Below the pieces are notes generated by a model. The model worked only from the letters and a program-made list of their open reading frames with translations, was not told the DNA's origin and ran no database searches. A stretch of DNA of 64,000 nt from Atkinsonella hypoxylon (taxonomy: Eukaryota; Ascomycota; Sordariomycetes; Hypocreales; Clavicipitaceae): assembly GCA_000729835.1 (NCBI GenBank), contig JFHB01000043.1, forward strand, positions 117,177 through 181,176. The letters run 5' to 3'. The position numbers and the translations under genes are program-made. Numbering within the stretch: the first letter of the stretch is position 1; each line of letters opens with the position of its first letter. Of this stretch, positions 33,100-47,100 are shown piece after piece.

Positions 33100-36000
33100 A
33101 TGAGTTTGTTTCGAGTCCGGCTGAACTGCATCGATCACTACCAGGCAAGCCCCACCCGTTATGATCCTCAGCTTCGTAATGACGTTCGAGCCTCACAGAT
33201 AGGTAAAGGCCCCAAAGTTCCGGTAGTTCGAATATTTGGCTCTACTGAGACGGGGCAGAAAGTCTGTGCTCATATTCATGGGGCTTTTCCATATATGTAT
33301 GTCGAGTATGATGGAGAGCTGGCACCTGATGAAGGTAGGTAGGGACCATCCTTCTCAAGTGTGATTCAAACTGATGATTATATTAGTCGGCTCTTATATT
33401 TACCGGCTACATCTTTCAATTGACCATGCTTTAGCAGTAAGCTATAGAAGGGATCAGTATGAAGATAATGCAAAGTTTGTAGCACGGATAACCCTTGTTA
33501 AAGGTGTCCCGTTCTATGGCTTTCATGTGGGCTATCGATTCTTTCTGAAAATCTACATGTTCAACCCCATAGTCATGACACGATTAGCAGATTTGCTGCA
33601 ACAAGGGGTGGTTATGAAGAGGAAGTTTCAGCCTTATGAGGCACACCTGCAGTATCTTCTGCAGTTCATGGTTGATTATAATCTGTACGGCTGTGGTTAC
33701 CTCGACTGTTCCAAGACGTCTTTTCGCTCTCCAGTACCAGAATATGATCCCTCTTCAAACTCGTCACACATTTGGCACAGTCAATCCGTTCCCGACGAAA
33801 ATATTACTGATGATCCTTCCTTACCTCGTGCCAGCCATTGCTCGATTGAAGTGGACATTTGTGCCCAGCATATCATCAATCGCAAATTGGTAAAGGAGCG
33901 GCCACTTCATCACGCTTTCGTCGAACGCCACTCGCCCATTCCGGGCGATTTGAAACTAGTGCACAGTATGGCAGGCCTGTGGAAAGACGAAACAAGAAGG
34001 CGTCAGAGGCACATACAGAAAGGTCGTCAGGGTCAAAGCCCCTTTCCACCTGAGGTTCTGTTAACAATGTCTGCCGATCCAAGACAATCTCAATCGCAAG
34101 GTTGGATCCATGAGCAGGAGTACAGAGATCAGATTGAAAACCTCATACAATCCGAAATGTCCGACTTGAATTACGAAAACCCAGATTTCGATGATTTTGG
34201 AAAGTCAATTGACCCTAAAGGAGAGGTGCACACCTCCCTTGAATCAGTCGAAGATTTGTACCCAAGCAATCTCATGCCCGTTCTCGGTTTGCCCTCAAAT
34301 ATGACACAGTCTACCGACCAACCAGCAAGTAGTATAGAGGTTGACGAGAAAAAGATTATGCAAGACGTGATTTCTAACCATGAAATCTTCTTTCCGGATG
34401 ATTCGGATGAAGAAGCTCTTCGAGATCTTGTTCATACACAAAAAGATGATGAAGCAGAACTGGCCGCGACAAGGGATATCGCTGAGGCGGAGGCAGCGAC
34501 AGAGAACGCGAATTTTTCCGTTGCATTTGATTCAATTTCCTCGTCGGATCTTGCAGATCTTATACCTGGCCTTGGTCTCAGCATATTTAAGACAGGAAAG
34601 TTCCCTACTTTACCATTCTCTCAAGAACTTCTGGATGTTGCTGAAGACGAGGGTCTCGTGGGACGAGCCCCCAAGGCAAAAGCCAAACAGTCGCCTCAGA
34701 CATCTAGCTTAAAACGTGAACAATTAGAATTTTCAGACAGCAGCAGTCGTCGGAAGCGGTCCAAGCATCAAGATGTCACAAGTTCGCAAAACTTATATCA
34801 GGAATCTGATTACCATTCGTCAGCAGAGAGGAACACCAAGTCAAGTACTTCAAGAAACAATGAATGTTCTGGCGCTGGGGCTTTGAACGAAACGTACGAC
34901 ATTCCGAAGGAGAACAATGACACTGAAAATAATCCGCTTCCTAGTCACGTATCATCACCTATCTCATCATGGCAAAGCGCTTCAAATAGGCCAATTCGAA
35001 CGGCATCCTTCGACCCAAGCATACGCCTCTTCAATGGTAGATTGGGAGATTCGAATAGCATGGCACTCTCCCCTGTCTTGTCTTCGAGCTTTTCTGAGCA
35101 CGAGGATGTGTCTATCAAAATTCAACAAGCCATTAGCAAAATGATCTCGAGGCCCTACCTGATCTATTCGATTATACCACCAATGCCGAATTATGTACTC
35201 TCTATGGAGGACGTAAACTGCCCTAATGTCATCTACCAAGATGCCTTTTATAGTAAAGACAATGATGTTCCGGAACGGAATAGAGAGTATGCAGGCCGTG
35301 AATACCGGCTCGAAGGCAACAGCGTCCCATTTCTACCTGATTTTGACATGGATGGCTCGTCCACTGCCGGTTTCAGCATACGTTCGCATGCTGTCAATGG
35401 CCGACAAGCCTTACAAGAAGAACAAGCCCGACAGCGACGACAATGCTCGTGGCGTAGTTGGGAATATGCCATGTTGCCGCCCACCTGTCAGGAGGTCGTG
35501 CAATGGTCCAAGCGTCAGAGGCAGAGGCAGAAAGCGATTCAAACAGCATCTCGACAAGTATTGTTAACCCCTAAAGTCTGGATATCTCAGATTGACGGCC
35601 CTACACCCAAGAACAAGCATGGGTTCAAATACACCCAAAGGGCCAAATCCACCAGTGTTGAACACGAGGTCCAATATATGAGCACTATGAGCCTGGAAAT
35701 TCACGTCAATACAAGAGGGAAATATGTTCCCAATCCTGAGGAAGACGAAGTTCAGTGCATATTTTGGGCTTGTAAGTCTGATGAAATGATGAGACACAGC
35801 CAAAATAGTGCGAATGGCGTTGAAACTGGCATAATTGTGCTATCTCCGGATGGATGTCTTGGGCAGATGATGCAAATGCCAACCAGCACTGAGATCGTAG
35901 AAGAGACCTCCGAATTAAATCTTATTGTTCGAATGGTCGAAATCGTCAGAACCTACGATCCGGATATCCTGACCGGCTATGAAGTGCACGGCAGCTCGTG

Positions 36001-38200
36001 GGGTTATCTCATTGAACGGGCGAGGTTCAAGTACGACTATAACCTATGCGATGAGTTTTCCCGAATGAAAACGGACTCACATGGGCGATTTGGGAAACAA
36101 AGTGACCGCTGGGGCTTCAACACGACGTCTACCATTCGTGTTACTGGACGACATATGATAAATATCTGGAGAGCGATGCGAGGCGAATTGAATCTTCTAC
36201 AGTATAGCCTTGAGAATGTGGCCTGGCACCTGCTTCATCGTCGTGTACCACATTACTCTTGGAGGACATTAACGAACTGGTACAAAAGTGGCAAACCGTC
36301 TGACTTGAGCAAGATAATGAGCTATTACTTATCAAGGACAATGATGGACATTGAAATTCTTGAGTCGAACGAGTTGATTGCCAGAACAAGTGAGCAAGCT
36401 CGACTGCTCGGTGTCGACTTCTTCTCTGTCTTCTCCCGTGGCTCGCAGTTCAAAGTGGAGTCCATCATGTTCCGAATTGCAAAGCCTGAGAACTTCATCT
36501 TTATATCACCAAGTCGGAAGCAAGTTGGGAATCAAAACGCTTTAGAATGTCTACCGTTGGTGATGGAGCCTCAAAGTGCTTTTTACAACAGCCCGCTTTT
36601 GGTACTCGATTTCCAAAGCCTGTATCCAAGCGTGATGATTGCGTACAACTACTGCTACTCGACATTCTTAGGTCGGATCACGAACTGCCGCGGCATCAAT
36701 AAGATGGGATTCACGGAATACAAACGCCAGCAGGGACTTCTTGCATTGCTACAAGACTACATCAACGTGGCACCAAATGGAATGATGTATGTCAAAACAG
36801 AGATTCGAAAGTCTCTCCTGGCCAAGATGTTGACCGAGATCCTGGAGACGAGGGTGATGGTCAAGAGCGGCATGAAGAAGGACAAAGACGACAAGACATT
36901 GCAGCAATTATTGAACAATCGTCAGCTCGCTCTGAAGCTGCTGGCCAACGTCACCTACGGATACACCTCTGCCTCTTTCTCCGGCCGCATGCCGTGCTCC
37001 GAGATTGCAGACAGTATTGTGCAGACCGGTCGCGAGACGCTCGAGCGTGCAACTGCCTACATTCACTCGGTCGAACGCTGGGGCGCCGAAGTCGTGTATG
37101 GCGACACAGACAGTCTATTCGTGTACCTCAAAGGCAGGACCAGAGACCAAGCCTTTGATATCGGCAACGAGATTGCCAAGGCTATCAGCGACATGAATCC
37201 CCGACCGATCAAGCTGAAGTTTGAAAAGGTGTACCACCCGTGCGTTCTCCTCGCGAAAAAGCGCTATGTGGGATACAAGTACGAAAGCAAAGACCAAGCC
37301 ATTCCAGAATTCGACGCAAAGGGCATAGAAACCGTTCGTCGGGACGGCACGCCGGCCGAGCAGAAAATCGAGGAGAAAGCCCTCAAGATGCTCTTTGAAA
37401 CGGCCGATCTCAGCCAGATCAAGGCCTACTTCCAGAAGCAGTGTGACAAGATCATGCGCGGCGCCGTCTCCGTCCAAGACTTCTGCTTCGCGCGAGAAGT
37501 CCGTCTCGGGACCTACTCGGACAAGGGAGTGCCGCCCGCAGGCGCCCTCATCAGCACGAGGAAAATGCTCCAAGATGCGCGCGCAGAGCCCCAATACGGC
37601 GAGCGCGTCCCCTACGTCGTCATCACGGGCGCCCCCGGAGCACGACTGATCGACCGCAGCGTCGCGCCCGAAGACCTGCTTGCCCATCCGCACTGGCACC
37701 TCGACGCAGAGTACTACATCTCCAAGAACCTGATTCCCCCCCTCGAGCGCATCTTCAACCTCGTAGGCGCCAACGTCAGACAATGGTACGACGAGATGCC
37801 CAAGGTCCAGCGCGTCCACCAGGCCGCCCACGATCCGGCAGCCAAGAAGATGACGCTAGAGTCGTACATGCGCTCCACGCACTGTCTCGTGTGCAACGCC
37901 AAGTTCGCCGACGAGCACGCCCTCTGCCAGGCCTGTCGCGCCAACACGCCTGCTTCGCTGCTGACTCTCCAGACAAGACTTGCTTCCGAGGAGCGCAGTT
38001 ACGAGGAGATCCTGCGCGTCTGTCGAACGTGCGCGGGCTTGAGTCCCCTTGAGGAGGTTCGATGCGATAGTACAGACTGTCCTGTCTTCTGGACACGTAC
38101 GAAGCAGCGCATGAAGGTAGCGGGGATGAGGACCGTGTCGGGGCCTGTGATAAAAATGCTGGCTGGCTCAGAAATAGATGCTGCGTCATTGGAGTGGTGA
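33100..38200 (+). CDS. REV3: DNA polymerase zeta catalytic subunit (REV3)
   Basis: Exons are 33100-33334 and 33387-38200, giving 1682 residues. Rev3 is the B-family polymerase that extends from mismatched or damaged primer ends in translesion synthesis and accounts for much induced mutagenesis. The conserved N-terminal region opens MSLFRVRLNCIDHYQA. A long low-conservation insert follows, roughly residues 270-680. The polymerase motifs are intact: motif A DFQSLYPSVMIAYN (Asp1153), motif B KLLANVTYGYTSASFSGR, and motif C YGDTDSLFV (Asp1318 and Asp1320). The C-terminal CysA finger (CLVCNAKF ... CQAC) and the CysB motif (CRTC ... CDSTDC), which binds an iron-sulphur cluster in this family, are both complete. 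No damage is seen. Confidence 0.96.
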
Positions 38201-38742
38201 GCTTTTGCGGAACATGGAGGCAAGGCGTCTGTTATCCAGTAACATTGTATGGAGTATTCCAATCAAACCTCGTCTATAACCTATTTGGAACGTCTTGCCA
38301 TTCGACCATTTCCAAGCACATTGTGGGTTACAGTGGTCACATTGATTGTTATGAAAAAAACATCATCATATCTTAGTCTAATGTATAGGCCCTTGTCATT
38401 TCCGACTTCATTGTCCCACACATGTACATTCGTAGTATATACCAAAAGGGAAACACGTCCAGTGTTAGGCCGAAACCCAGAATTGTTAATGATATGCTTT
38501 AGGAATCTTAGGTGATTCCATGTCCACCGCCAGATTAACTCCATGCGCCTGCTCCGGAAAAAAAAAAAAAAAAAAAAGAAGATATATACAGGGGACTGAA
38601 GTTCAATGTTCTTCTGCCAATCTATTTGAAGAAATACTAATCAGTTCGGAGAAAATAAAAGTCGCTCGATACCTGGTGATTCAAGTGGGAATCTACAATT
38701 GGCCAACCATGCCCTTTTTCTTTTTCCAATCAGGGTGTCTAT
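38201..38742. other. Convergent 3' region REV3 / NVJ2-like, with a poly(A) tract
   Basis: 542 nt between stop codons. It holds an uninterrupted run of about 20 A (38558-38577). No gene is supported. Confidence 0.6.
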
Positions 38743-41700
38743 TTAGCCCGAGCTGTTGCAGGCATCAGCTTGCTTTATTGCAACAGATCTAGCAATAGAA
38801 AGTGGCTCGAGGTCCTGATCATCACCAATATCGTCGTTGTCTATCCAGCCGGAGAAATCATCATCGTCGATATCGGCGACTTCTGCTGGCAGGGCGACCA
38901 AGAGACTCTCTTTGCCCACTTTGGTGTTAAGAGCAAGTGGCTCTCTTGTCACTTGTCGTCGTATGCTGTTAGACAAGGATCCTGAAGCGCCTGAGACTGG
39001 TCCCAATCCAGCATCTTTTGATTCTCCAGATACTACTTCCATATCATGCACCTGGTCTGGCTTGATTGTGGACCCACTCAAAGTTTCTTTTCTCGTGACA
39101 TCTGCCCAAGCTTCGTCGCAGTTTTTCTCGCTTTCAGTGGCGGGAGTTCCTGGCTCGGAATCATCAGGAGCAGCCACGACTAACATGTTTTGCTCAACCC
39201 CTTGCTGTTGTTGGCTGGCGCCGCGACGTCTGCGCTGTGGTAGAGGACGCGGCTGAGAAGACCGAAAATCCTTGTCACTATCATGAATTTCCACTGGGCT
39301 TTGGCTCTCTTGGTACGCTGGAGTAGCGACGGGCTTCCGCCTTGTGTTCATCACCGATCCGAATCTGGCAATCCCGTCGTTGGGACCTGGAAGAGGGGTT
39401 CCAGGAGGCGGCAGAGGCTGACCTCGGCCCATAGGTTGACTCAGATCAATTGGATGAGACTTTTCGTTGTTGCGGCGTTGTTCTCGCTGCTCTCGTTGTC
39501 TCCGGATGGCGTTCCAGCCCCACTGCCTGGCTTGCTCAGCAACACTGGTAACAGCCGCGAGTGTCGCTTTCCTCATCTCACCGCCAGTAGGAGAGTCGGA
39601 TGATGCTAGAATATTCCCAGTATCACGACGCGCAAAGAAGCCCCTGCCCACAGAGCCCGTTTGATTCTGAGACGAACCGGCTGCCGGCTGTGAAGATGAC
39701 CGAGGGTTTGAATCCTCGCTACGTGCCAGCGACTCCGCCGATGATGTCGTGCTGCGCCGCCCAGTTGGGATTGGGGTTATTTCCGATTCATGGCACTTTT
39801 CTTTCTCCATCACTTCTTTGGATGATGCCGAGGAGCGGCGAGACAACTTGGCTATTGATGATGCCTTGACAGGGGATCCAAACGGTGTATGCATCGGTGA
39901 CGCTTCATGAGAGCGAGAGGCTATAGACGCCATCAAATTGCTCGCATGGTCGCAAGATGACGACGAAGGTTTAAAAAGGTCGGCATGGGTAGTTTCGGTG
40001 CCGACGACGGGATCCGTAGAGTTCTTAACAATATTAAGAGACGGCGGTGGAGTATTATTCGCAGAGAATGCTTGCCTAGAGTTGATACCCGTCGACAAGG
40101 CAGAAGCGGCGCTGCCGTTGGCGTTCTTCCCTAGCTTTCGTCCAAAAAGCCCTGTCGCTGCTGCTGGTTGCTCATTCAAGACAGGAAGAGTAAGAGGGCT
40201 CTTCTCAATGGGTCGCGTTTCTTCGAGCGAATCTTGGGGTGCATCTTGCTTCTCGAGAGGCTCAACGTCAACATGTGGCGTAGTATGCGAGGGCGCGGAA
40301 GACTCGACAGCATCATCGTCTTGGAAAATACCGCCTCTCCATATTTTGTGTTCCGTTTTGAAGAAGGGAACGTCGTCCCAAAATGGCTGAACCAACGTCT
40401 CGGCAAATACTTCCTTTATGCGATTCTCGATTTGACGTAGAATAAGCGTATATGTGATTTGTCTGGAGCTGACAATGGGTTCGATCGTCATTTCCATCTT
40501 GGGCATTGTCTGGAACGACATCCACAAGCGGTTACTAGGCGGTGCCTTAATCTTGAAAAGCACATGACCCTCAATGCGTCTGAGAACAACTGCGAGAAGC
40601 AAGGTAACCTCACGGGCTTTGAATCTCGAGCCCAAATCAATCTTGGCAGTTGCACCAACCTCAATTCGAAAGTTGCCAGTGTACCTAACATCCGCCTCTA
40701 CAACGCATTCGCCCTCGACTGTCAAGTCCTTGAGCTTGAGATTTGTAAAAAATGGAGCCGTTTCGCCGGTATCAATATTTTGTATGGTAATGTTTGCCAA
40801 AAACGAGGGTCGCTTCACTCTTGATATCTTTTTGGTAATCTTTTCGCGTATGTAGTTTTCTAGATCGTGAGTTCTATACACAGCAAGAAAAACTCTCCCT
40901 AGCAGTGCATTCAGCCATCTAGAATGCACGTGGTCCTCTGATGAGTGTAGCCGCTGGACGAGAGAGATGATGTTTTTCACCTCAAAACCCTTTGGAATTG
41001 GGGGATGAGAGGCGAAACCAAAAGTTTGGTCCTGGCTCTTCAACAGAGCAAAATAGAAATCTTCCTTGGCGGAGCAATTTTCGGAAAAAAGGTAAAACGG
41101 TTTAGACATTGGACTGTCCAGTGCGTGGCTATCGGGATCTGTCTGTTTCCTTGATAGACACAAAGCGTTTCTCTTGATGAATAGCTCGCCTTCAGGAGTA
41201 ACGTCACCACCGGAATAAATACTTATGTCGTAGTGAGCCAGGGAAATAACGTGTCTGACCTCCAGCTGCTCGTCATCATCGAAAAGCATGAGGTGCCCAT
41301 GCCTAGCAGCAAAACGTGTTAATGGCAGGTCAATCTTCAGAAAAAGCTGGTTACACAGAAGACTCTTGCTTACCTCAGGACGACGTAGAAGACATTCCCG
41401 GCCTTCTTTGGCCTCTGACTAGTACTGCTGCTGTTTGCACCGTCCAGCGGCCCAGCTGCAGGTTTACGGTCGAATATACTCCTGTACATTGTCTGGTAGA
41501 CACTGGGGCTTGGAGCAGTAACTGTGGTAGACCCAATGGGTGTTGAACGCTCTATGGGTCTGGCATTGAGCCCCATTGGTGTATATTCACGACATACGGC
41601 AAAGTATCCGGCAGCAACATCAAGATCACGCGCTGCGCGAGACTTGTGTTCGTCAATAGTTGTCTTCTTCCTCGCTTCATCAAGAGCAGATGTGTCGTCA

Positions 41701-41864
41701 CCGGCTTGAACTAAGTCATGTTCGTCGCGGTCTTTGGCGGATGCGAGGTCATGTCGATAAGGAAACGTGTGATGAGCGTGAACCAGCACAACCAGGACAA
41801 CGAGGGGAATGAATGTAACGCCTCCTAGGAGGTACGTCACCAGTAACGTTGTCCATGGTCCCAT
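38743..41864 (-). CDS. NVJ2: PH and SMP domain lipid-transfer protein (NVJ2/TEX2 family)
   Basis: Minus-strand exons are 41374-41864 and 38743-41302, giving 1016 residues. A membrane helix at about residues 4-28 (LLVTYLLGGVTFIPLVVLVV) would anchor it in the ER. A PH-like region follows at about 150-275 and spans the intron (FYVVLRHGHLMLFDDDEQLE). An SMP lipid-binding domain lies at about 285-480 (WLNALLGRVFLAVYRTHD, FLANITIQNIDTGETAPFF, LWMSFQTMPKMEMTIEPI). The C-terminal half is Ser/Pro-rich and likely disordered. Members of this family move lipids such as ceramide at ER-vacuole and ER-Golgi contacts; that role is inferred here. The start at 41864 is the only ATG ahead of the membrane helix. 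Confidence 0.88.
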
Positions 41865-44144
41865 GGCTGGAAGCGCAAGGGAACGGAGAGTGACACACAC
41901 AGCCTGAACAGAATTCGGAAGATCGGATGTTTGTGTCGAGAGGGAGTCCTAACAATAGTGAATGGCTGGCGGGCCGCAGGTGCACTACCGGAGCACAATG
42001 TCGAAGCAAAGGTCGCTCGCTGATAGTGTATGGCGTGTACGAGTGTAGTATTGTCGTCCGTCGTCAGCGTCTGCTATCGGAGCAAGACACGAAAATTGGA
42101 GTCAATTATCGGCTTAAATCGATATAGGATTCGGCTGTGGTTGTGGTTGCGGTTGCGGTTGCGGTTGCGGTTGCGGTTGCGATTGACCAGGGCAACAAGC
42201 GACCAACATGCATGACAACAAGATGTCCAGGAACACGACTCAAGTAAGCAAGAGACAGTATCAAGAGAGGTGAAGATAGCAAGAAAGTTTAAGAGACCTA
42301 GTGTGTCTCAGTCCCAGGCGGAGGGATGTTCAAATGTATGGCATGGAAGGAGAGAAGAACAGCAAGGCAAGTAGAGTCAGAGTCGATCAGAGTCAAGCTG
42401 CCAAGGAGCTGTCGAGCAACACTTAGCATGCTACCAGTCCAATGGACCCAGCATACACAAAACACAGACGCACAGAAGTTCGCAGGGCCAGCAAGATGCG
42501 TTCGAGATGAGATCCTGTCGAGAGGCAGTGGCCTTGATATGTGCAAGGCAACAGACAGCAATCGACCCAGGCCGCTATGACAGCCAAACAGGAAGTCACT
42601 CAACCAACCGGCTGCTCCAGCTCCCCAGCTTTTAGCTCTCCCGCGCTAGCTTGGCGGACTCCTTGCTGATGTCGTGGTGGCCAAGTGGTATGTGGGGTTC
42701 AATGTTCCCGCAAATCGAGCGGAATGTGGGTTAACGAAAAGTGTGATATGAACGCATAGAAAAGGACAGTCAGAGAATAGAGTGAATCATGGATTGGTTA
42801 CTGAGTGACAACCCGGCGACTGCTGGCCTGGCACTTGATCAACAATGTTGACACCTGGCACGGTATTCGGCTGTCGATCCGGGGGGGCATGTACATTGCA
42901 CATTGCACACATGGATGCTGCTGTTCAATGGTATTATTGTACAAATAATTTATGGGGCACCAGATCAGACCTGACCACGGCTTCTTGCGTCATGTGATAA
43001 CTAGTGGCTGACATTTTCTTGAACACCTCACGCGCTCACCTCACGCATACAGCTGGCGGCATCCTTGAATTTGCCCTTCTTAGGATGCCAAGTACTGTAT
43101 ATACTTCGTAAGTTCATAAGAAGGCATCAGGCGTACTGGAATTACCGCGTGTTACTCCGTCACCGGCACAACACCAGCTTCCGTTCGCAAGTGCCGCTCA
43201 CTCCTCTGCAACATCATATCGGGCGTTTAATAGCAGCTTCGTACAACCGACAGTTTCCAAGAGGGAAGCCTCTTTGTTCATTAATCATCAAATGCCTCAA
43301 GTCTCCATCTAATTACATGTATCGACCTCTCCTCGCGTCACTGCTTCCCGCACTGATCCATCACGAGTCAAGCCTGACGCTTAACATTGTCAAGAAGGCT
43401 ACTCTTCACAGGTTACTAGTGTCGTGTTCCCTCCCTTGCTCTCGCTTCAACAATTTCTGTCCCATATCAACTTCCATCCTTCTTACTGCAATCTGTAGGC
43501 ATAAACAACTAAAGCTGTCCGAACGAAAACAAAGTAGACGACGCCGTATTGATCTTAAGATATACTTGGAGTAATAACAAAAGTACTAGTAGTGGTTATT
43601 GTTGTTATTGTTGCAATATGTTATACAGTCAAGCTGAATTCAGTGGCCAGTCCGGTAATTTGTGGGCTGTAATCGAGGCCGTCTCGCCCGAGGAATAAAA
43701 ACAAACAGAAAACAAAAAGAAACGCGCCGGAAGCCGAAGTGAAAACACAATCGGCACGATGTAGTCATCTCAGAGGCCAAAAGAGTGATAGACACAAAAC
43801 AGATGATGAAAGAGTCGGCGACAGCCAATAAAGCGACGGTTCGTAGTTGGTGAGATTTGTCATTTTCAAAAAAGAGTGTAAAAGCAATCCAGTCAGATTT
43901 TCCTCGAGCCGTTTGTTGCGGTGCGGGACCATAGTTGACAGAATGCAAGTTAGAGGTTAGGAAAATAGGAAAGCCGATTGCTAAGGCATAAAACAAGGAA
44001 AAGACAGCATGTCGTTACGGTCGTCAAAAACTCTATGCAAAATTAAACCGCTGCACAGATAATTCACGGCCTTGTATAGAGCGACCCATCATCGAAACAA
44101 AGCTCGACTGGACATCAAAGGCAAATGCTGCCCAGCCGCAGCTA
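41865..44144. other. Intergenic region between ApsA-like 3' end and NVJ2-like start
   Basis: About 2.3 kb containing the NVJ2-like promoter and 5' leader and the ApsA-like 3' UTR. It holds a GGTTGC hexamer repeat at 42137-42180. Several open frames exist (the longest at 43065-43574) but none resembles a protein. Confidence 0.5.
42137..42180. repeat. (GGTTGC)n hexamer microsatellite
   Basis: Six perfect GGTTGC copies preceded by two degenerate ones (GTGGTT). It lies about 270-320 nt upstream of the NVJ2-like start codon, so it may fall in its promoter or 5' UTR. Confidence 0.9.
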
Positions 44145-47100
44145 CTAGGCTCGAGAACGCAGAGACGCCATTGCAGTGTTGGTCATCGAGGGTCCAGGAT
44201 GCGATTGTGAAGGATGGCCTCGCCCTCTCCGCGCAGTATGCGGCAGACTTCCCACGTCGTGCCTGCCGTCGCAACATGCTCGCACATTTTCGAGGCGATC
44301 AGACTCACGATCTTGGCGTTCGATCATTTCCCGCAAATCCTCAGCACTGTCATGCACCTCACTCGCTTCATAAATCTCCCAATGCTGGCCACTGGCGCCA
44401 CGGCCGCGGATACTAGATAGGGTTCCGGACAGTTTTGGTGCTCCGTTTCGCCAGTACCCGCTCAGCTTGCTAAAGGTGCCGTTTGACGTTCTACTAGTGG
44501 CGCTTCCATGCTTGTGGTTTCCAGACGGCGTGAGCGTGGGAACATTCATTGACATGCCGAGGGCAGGGGACTCATTTCGGGTAGTTCGAGAGTTGTAGGA
44601 GGATAGAGAGGGAGGAGCCTTTGAATTTGTTTCCTGTGCCGGTCGTCGACCAACTTGAGGATTGAACTCGTCGACATCTTCCTGTGTGATATGACCAGGG
44701 ACCTCATCGGCATCAGCCTGAGGCTCTTGCCCAGTACGCAGCAGCAGATATGAGAGTGCATTGAACCAAGTCTCGTGCCTCTGTCCGGTGGTGCAGGTAA
44801 ACTTGATACTCCGCCCGGGTGAGATGATGATCAAGCTCTTTCGGTGCAGCCCCGGTGGCATAGGATTATCGTCAGTGACAACGCGAACGGCTTCAATCGG
44901 CACGCTCTTGGCCTTCAGCTCTGATTTACCAGCAGTGGATGGGTCATTATCGCTCCAGTATAACGTCCTGGTGTATGGATGAACCCAGAAGTAACGACGA
45001 TGACGTTTTACAGACAATTCGCCACGGCCCGTCTTGCGGGTATACTTCCATAAGAACTCGCCGATCATAGTTTCGGTTATAGCTTGAATCATCCGAGGAT
45101 CTGTGTTGTGCCCAAAGCCGGTAGAATCCGCGCCTGTTTCTCCGGCACGCATGTTGAAGCGAGTATCAATCTCAGATGCAAACGATGACACAGACGAACG
45201 TCTTGATTGCGAAGTGTTTCTCCCGGTTGGTTTGATGTCAGAAGCATTGCGATGCGCAGATCCGCTTCGAGCTCCACGGGTAGCCACCGCTGAAGCCTGC
45301 TGGTTGGGAGTCTGTGGACGATGCTTCATTGCAGAAGCCGGCCAGAGAGGAGGGCCCATGGTGCCATGCTGTTGACTGTGAGACGAGCCAGAACAAGCTG
45401 CCTCGATCATTTGGCGAGAATTGAGCGGTAGTGGCGGTGTGTCGAGCGCCAAGTCTCGTCCGCTGGCTGCGCTTTCTGGTCTAGTAATGACAGTGGGGTC
45501 AGCAGCGACTTCACCCATAGACTTCCCTCGAGAACGGAGAGGCGAGCCGAAGCTCTCTTGCGATCTATGTATACGAACTGTGCCCGTTGTCTCGGGAGTG
45601 CCTATAGAACTGATGGAAGAGCTCTTGACATGGCCAAGAGAGCGTTGCGAGCCCGTTTTTAGGAGTTGGTCGATTGCCCCAGCAGTCAAAGAGGTCTGAG
45701 CTCCTTGATCATTCATGACAGCACTCTGCTTGCGAGTCGGACGAACAGCGGTATTAGTTGATATCTCTTTGAATGGCCTCTGAGACTCTGGAGTGCCATC
45801 AGAGAGGGAAATGGAAGGAGACTGTCGCGTGTCATCTTCAGCAATGATGGGCTCAACATCTCTCTTCTTGCCGCGAGCTAGCACAGAGCCGAAAATCTTG
45901 TTGGCTGGTGTTTCCGGCATTTCTGCATCGTCTCTGGGCAGAATAAACGCATCTCTTCGAGGACTTCGTGGAGACGTGGGACGAGTTTCGATGATTTCAA
46001 TGTTAGAGAACCCAAAGTCTGGACGAACCGGTGTGGCCGGCGAGCTCAGTACTGGCTCCACATCCTCAGCTGCAATTGAGGATAAAACAAGCTCAGGAGG
46101 AAGTGGAATGGCTTCCATGACCGGTTGCGTCTGCTGTGTGGCAAGCGAGGAGAGCGCAAGGGTAGGCAACACGGGTAACGGCTCTAGAACAGGCTCGACA
46201 AATTGAGTCGACAGCCCAGAAAGCTGCAGCGTTGGCAGCGTTGGCAATACTACTGGTTCTTCTCTTGGTTCAAGAGCCTCTGCATGTATTGAGGACATGG
46301 TCAGGGCTGGCGATGTTACAACGTCGGGTTGTGGGACGGACACAACAGGTACAGGAGGCATTATCATCGCCGTTGCATGAGGCTCAACCAAAGGCTCCAG
46401 TGCTTCCACAGATATGCTAGACAAGGTGAGCGCTGGTAGAGGAAGAGAGAGTGGTTCAATGGCTTCTGTAACGACCGGAGTCATTGTGAGATGGGGAGGA
46501 GTGGCGTCTGGCTCCTTCACGGGCTCCAAAGCCTCTGCCGCAATAGCGGACAGCGACAACTGTGGCGGAAGTGCCTCTGCTTCTTGACGCGGCTCGACTT
46601 GCTCTACCGCGAGAGAAGTTAGGCGCAGAGTCGGCGGACTCGGGACGACGACAGGCTCTTCCCGAGGCTCAATATTCTCGGATTGAATATAGGACAATAC
46701 CAAAGGAAGTGGTGTCGGCCGGCTGACATAGGGAAGAGATGTTGGCGGAGATGGGAACTGGGCCAGTTTGATGCCCATATCCTGTTCGTATTGCATGCTG
46801 GCGTCGCTGTATGACAAGATAGACACAGGCCGAGACTGATCGGATTCCATCACCCGGCTGCTTCTCCTTGAAGCGGGCAGACGATCTCCAGTATGGATCG
46901 CAGACTCGATAGAGACAGGTCGCTCCAGACCTTCCGTAAACACCTCCGAAGTAACCTTCACGGGGTCTGTCATTACACCAACATCTAACATGATAACTCG
47001 AGGCAAGTTTGGCATAGCGGGAGGTGGCGAAAGCGTCCGACGAGTCGAACCTGCAGTGACGGAGCAAGCACTGCGACGGCTGGGGGTGGCGGCGCCCAAA

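Noticed and set aside
43065..43574. 169-residue open frame in the NVJ2-ApsA gap
   Set aside because: Composition rich in Leu, Arg, His and Ser without any motif, as in chance frames. No supporting neighbouring exons.
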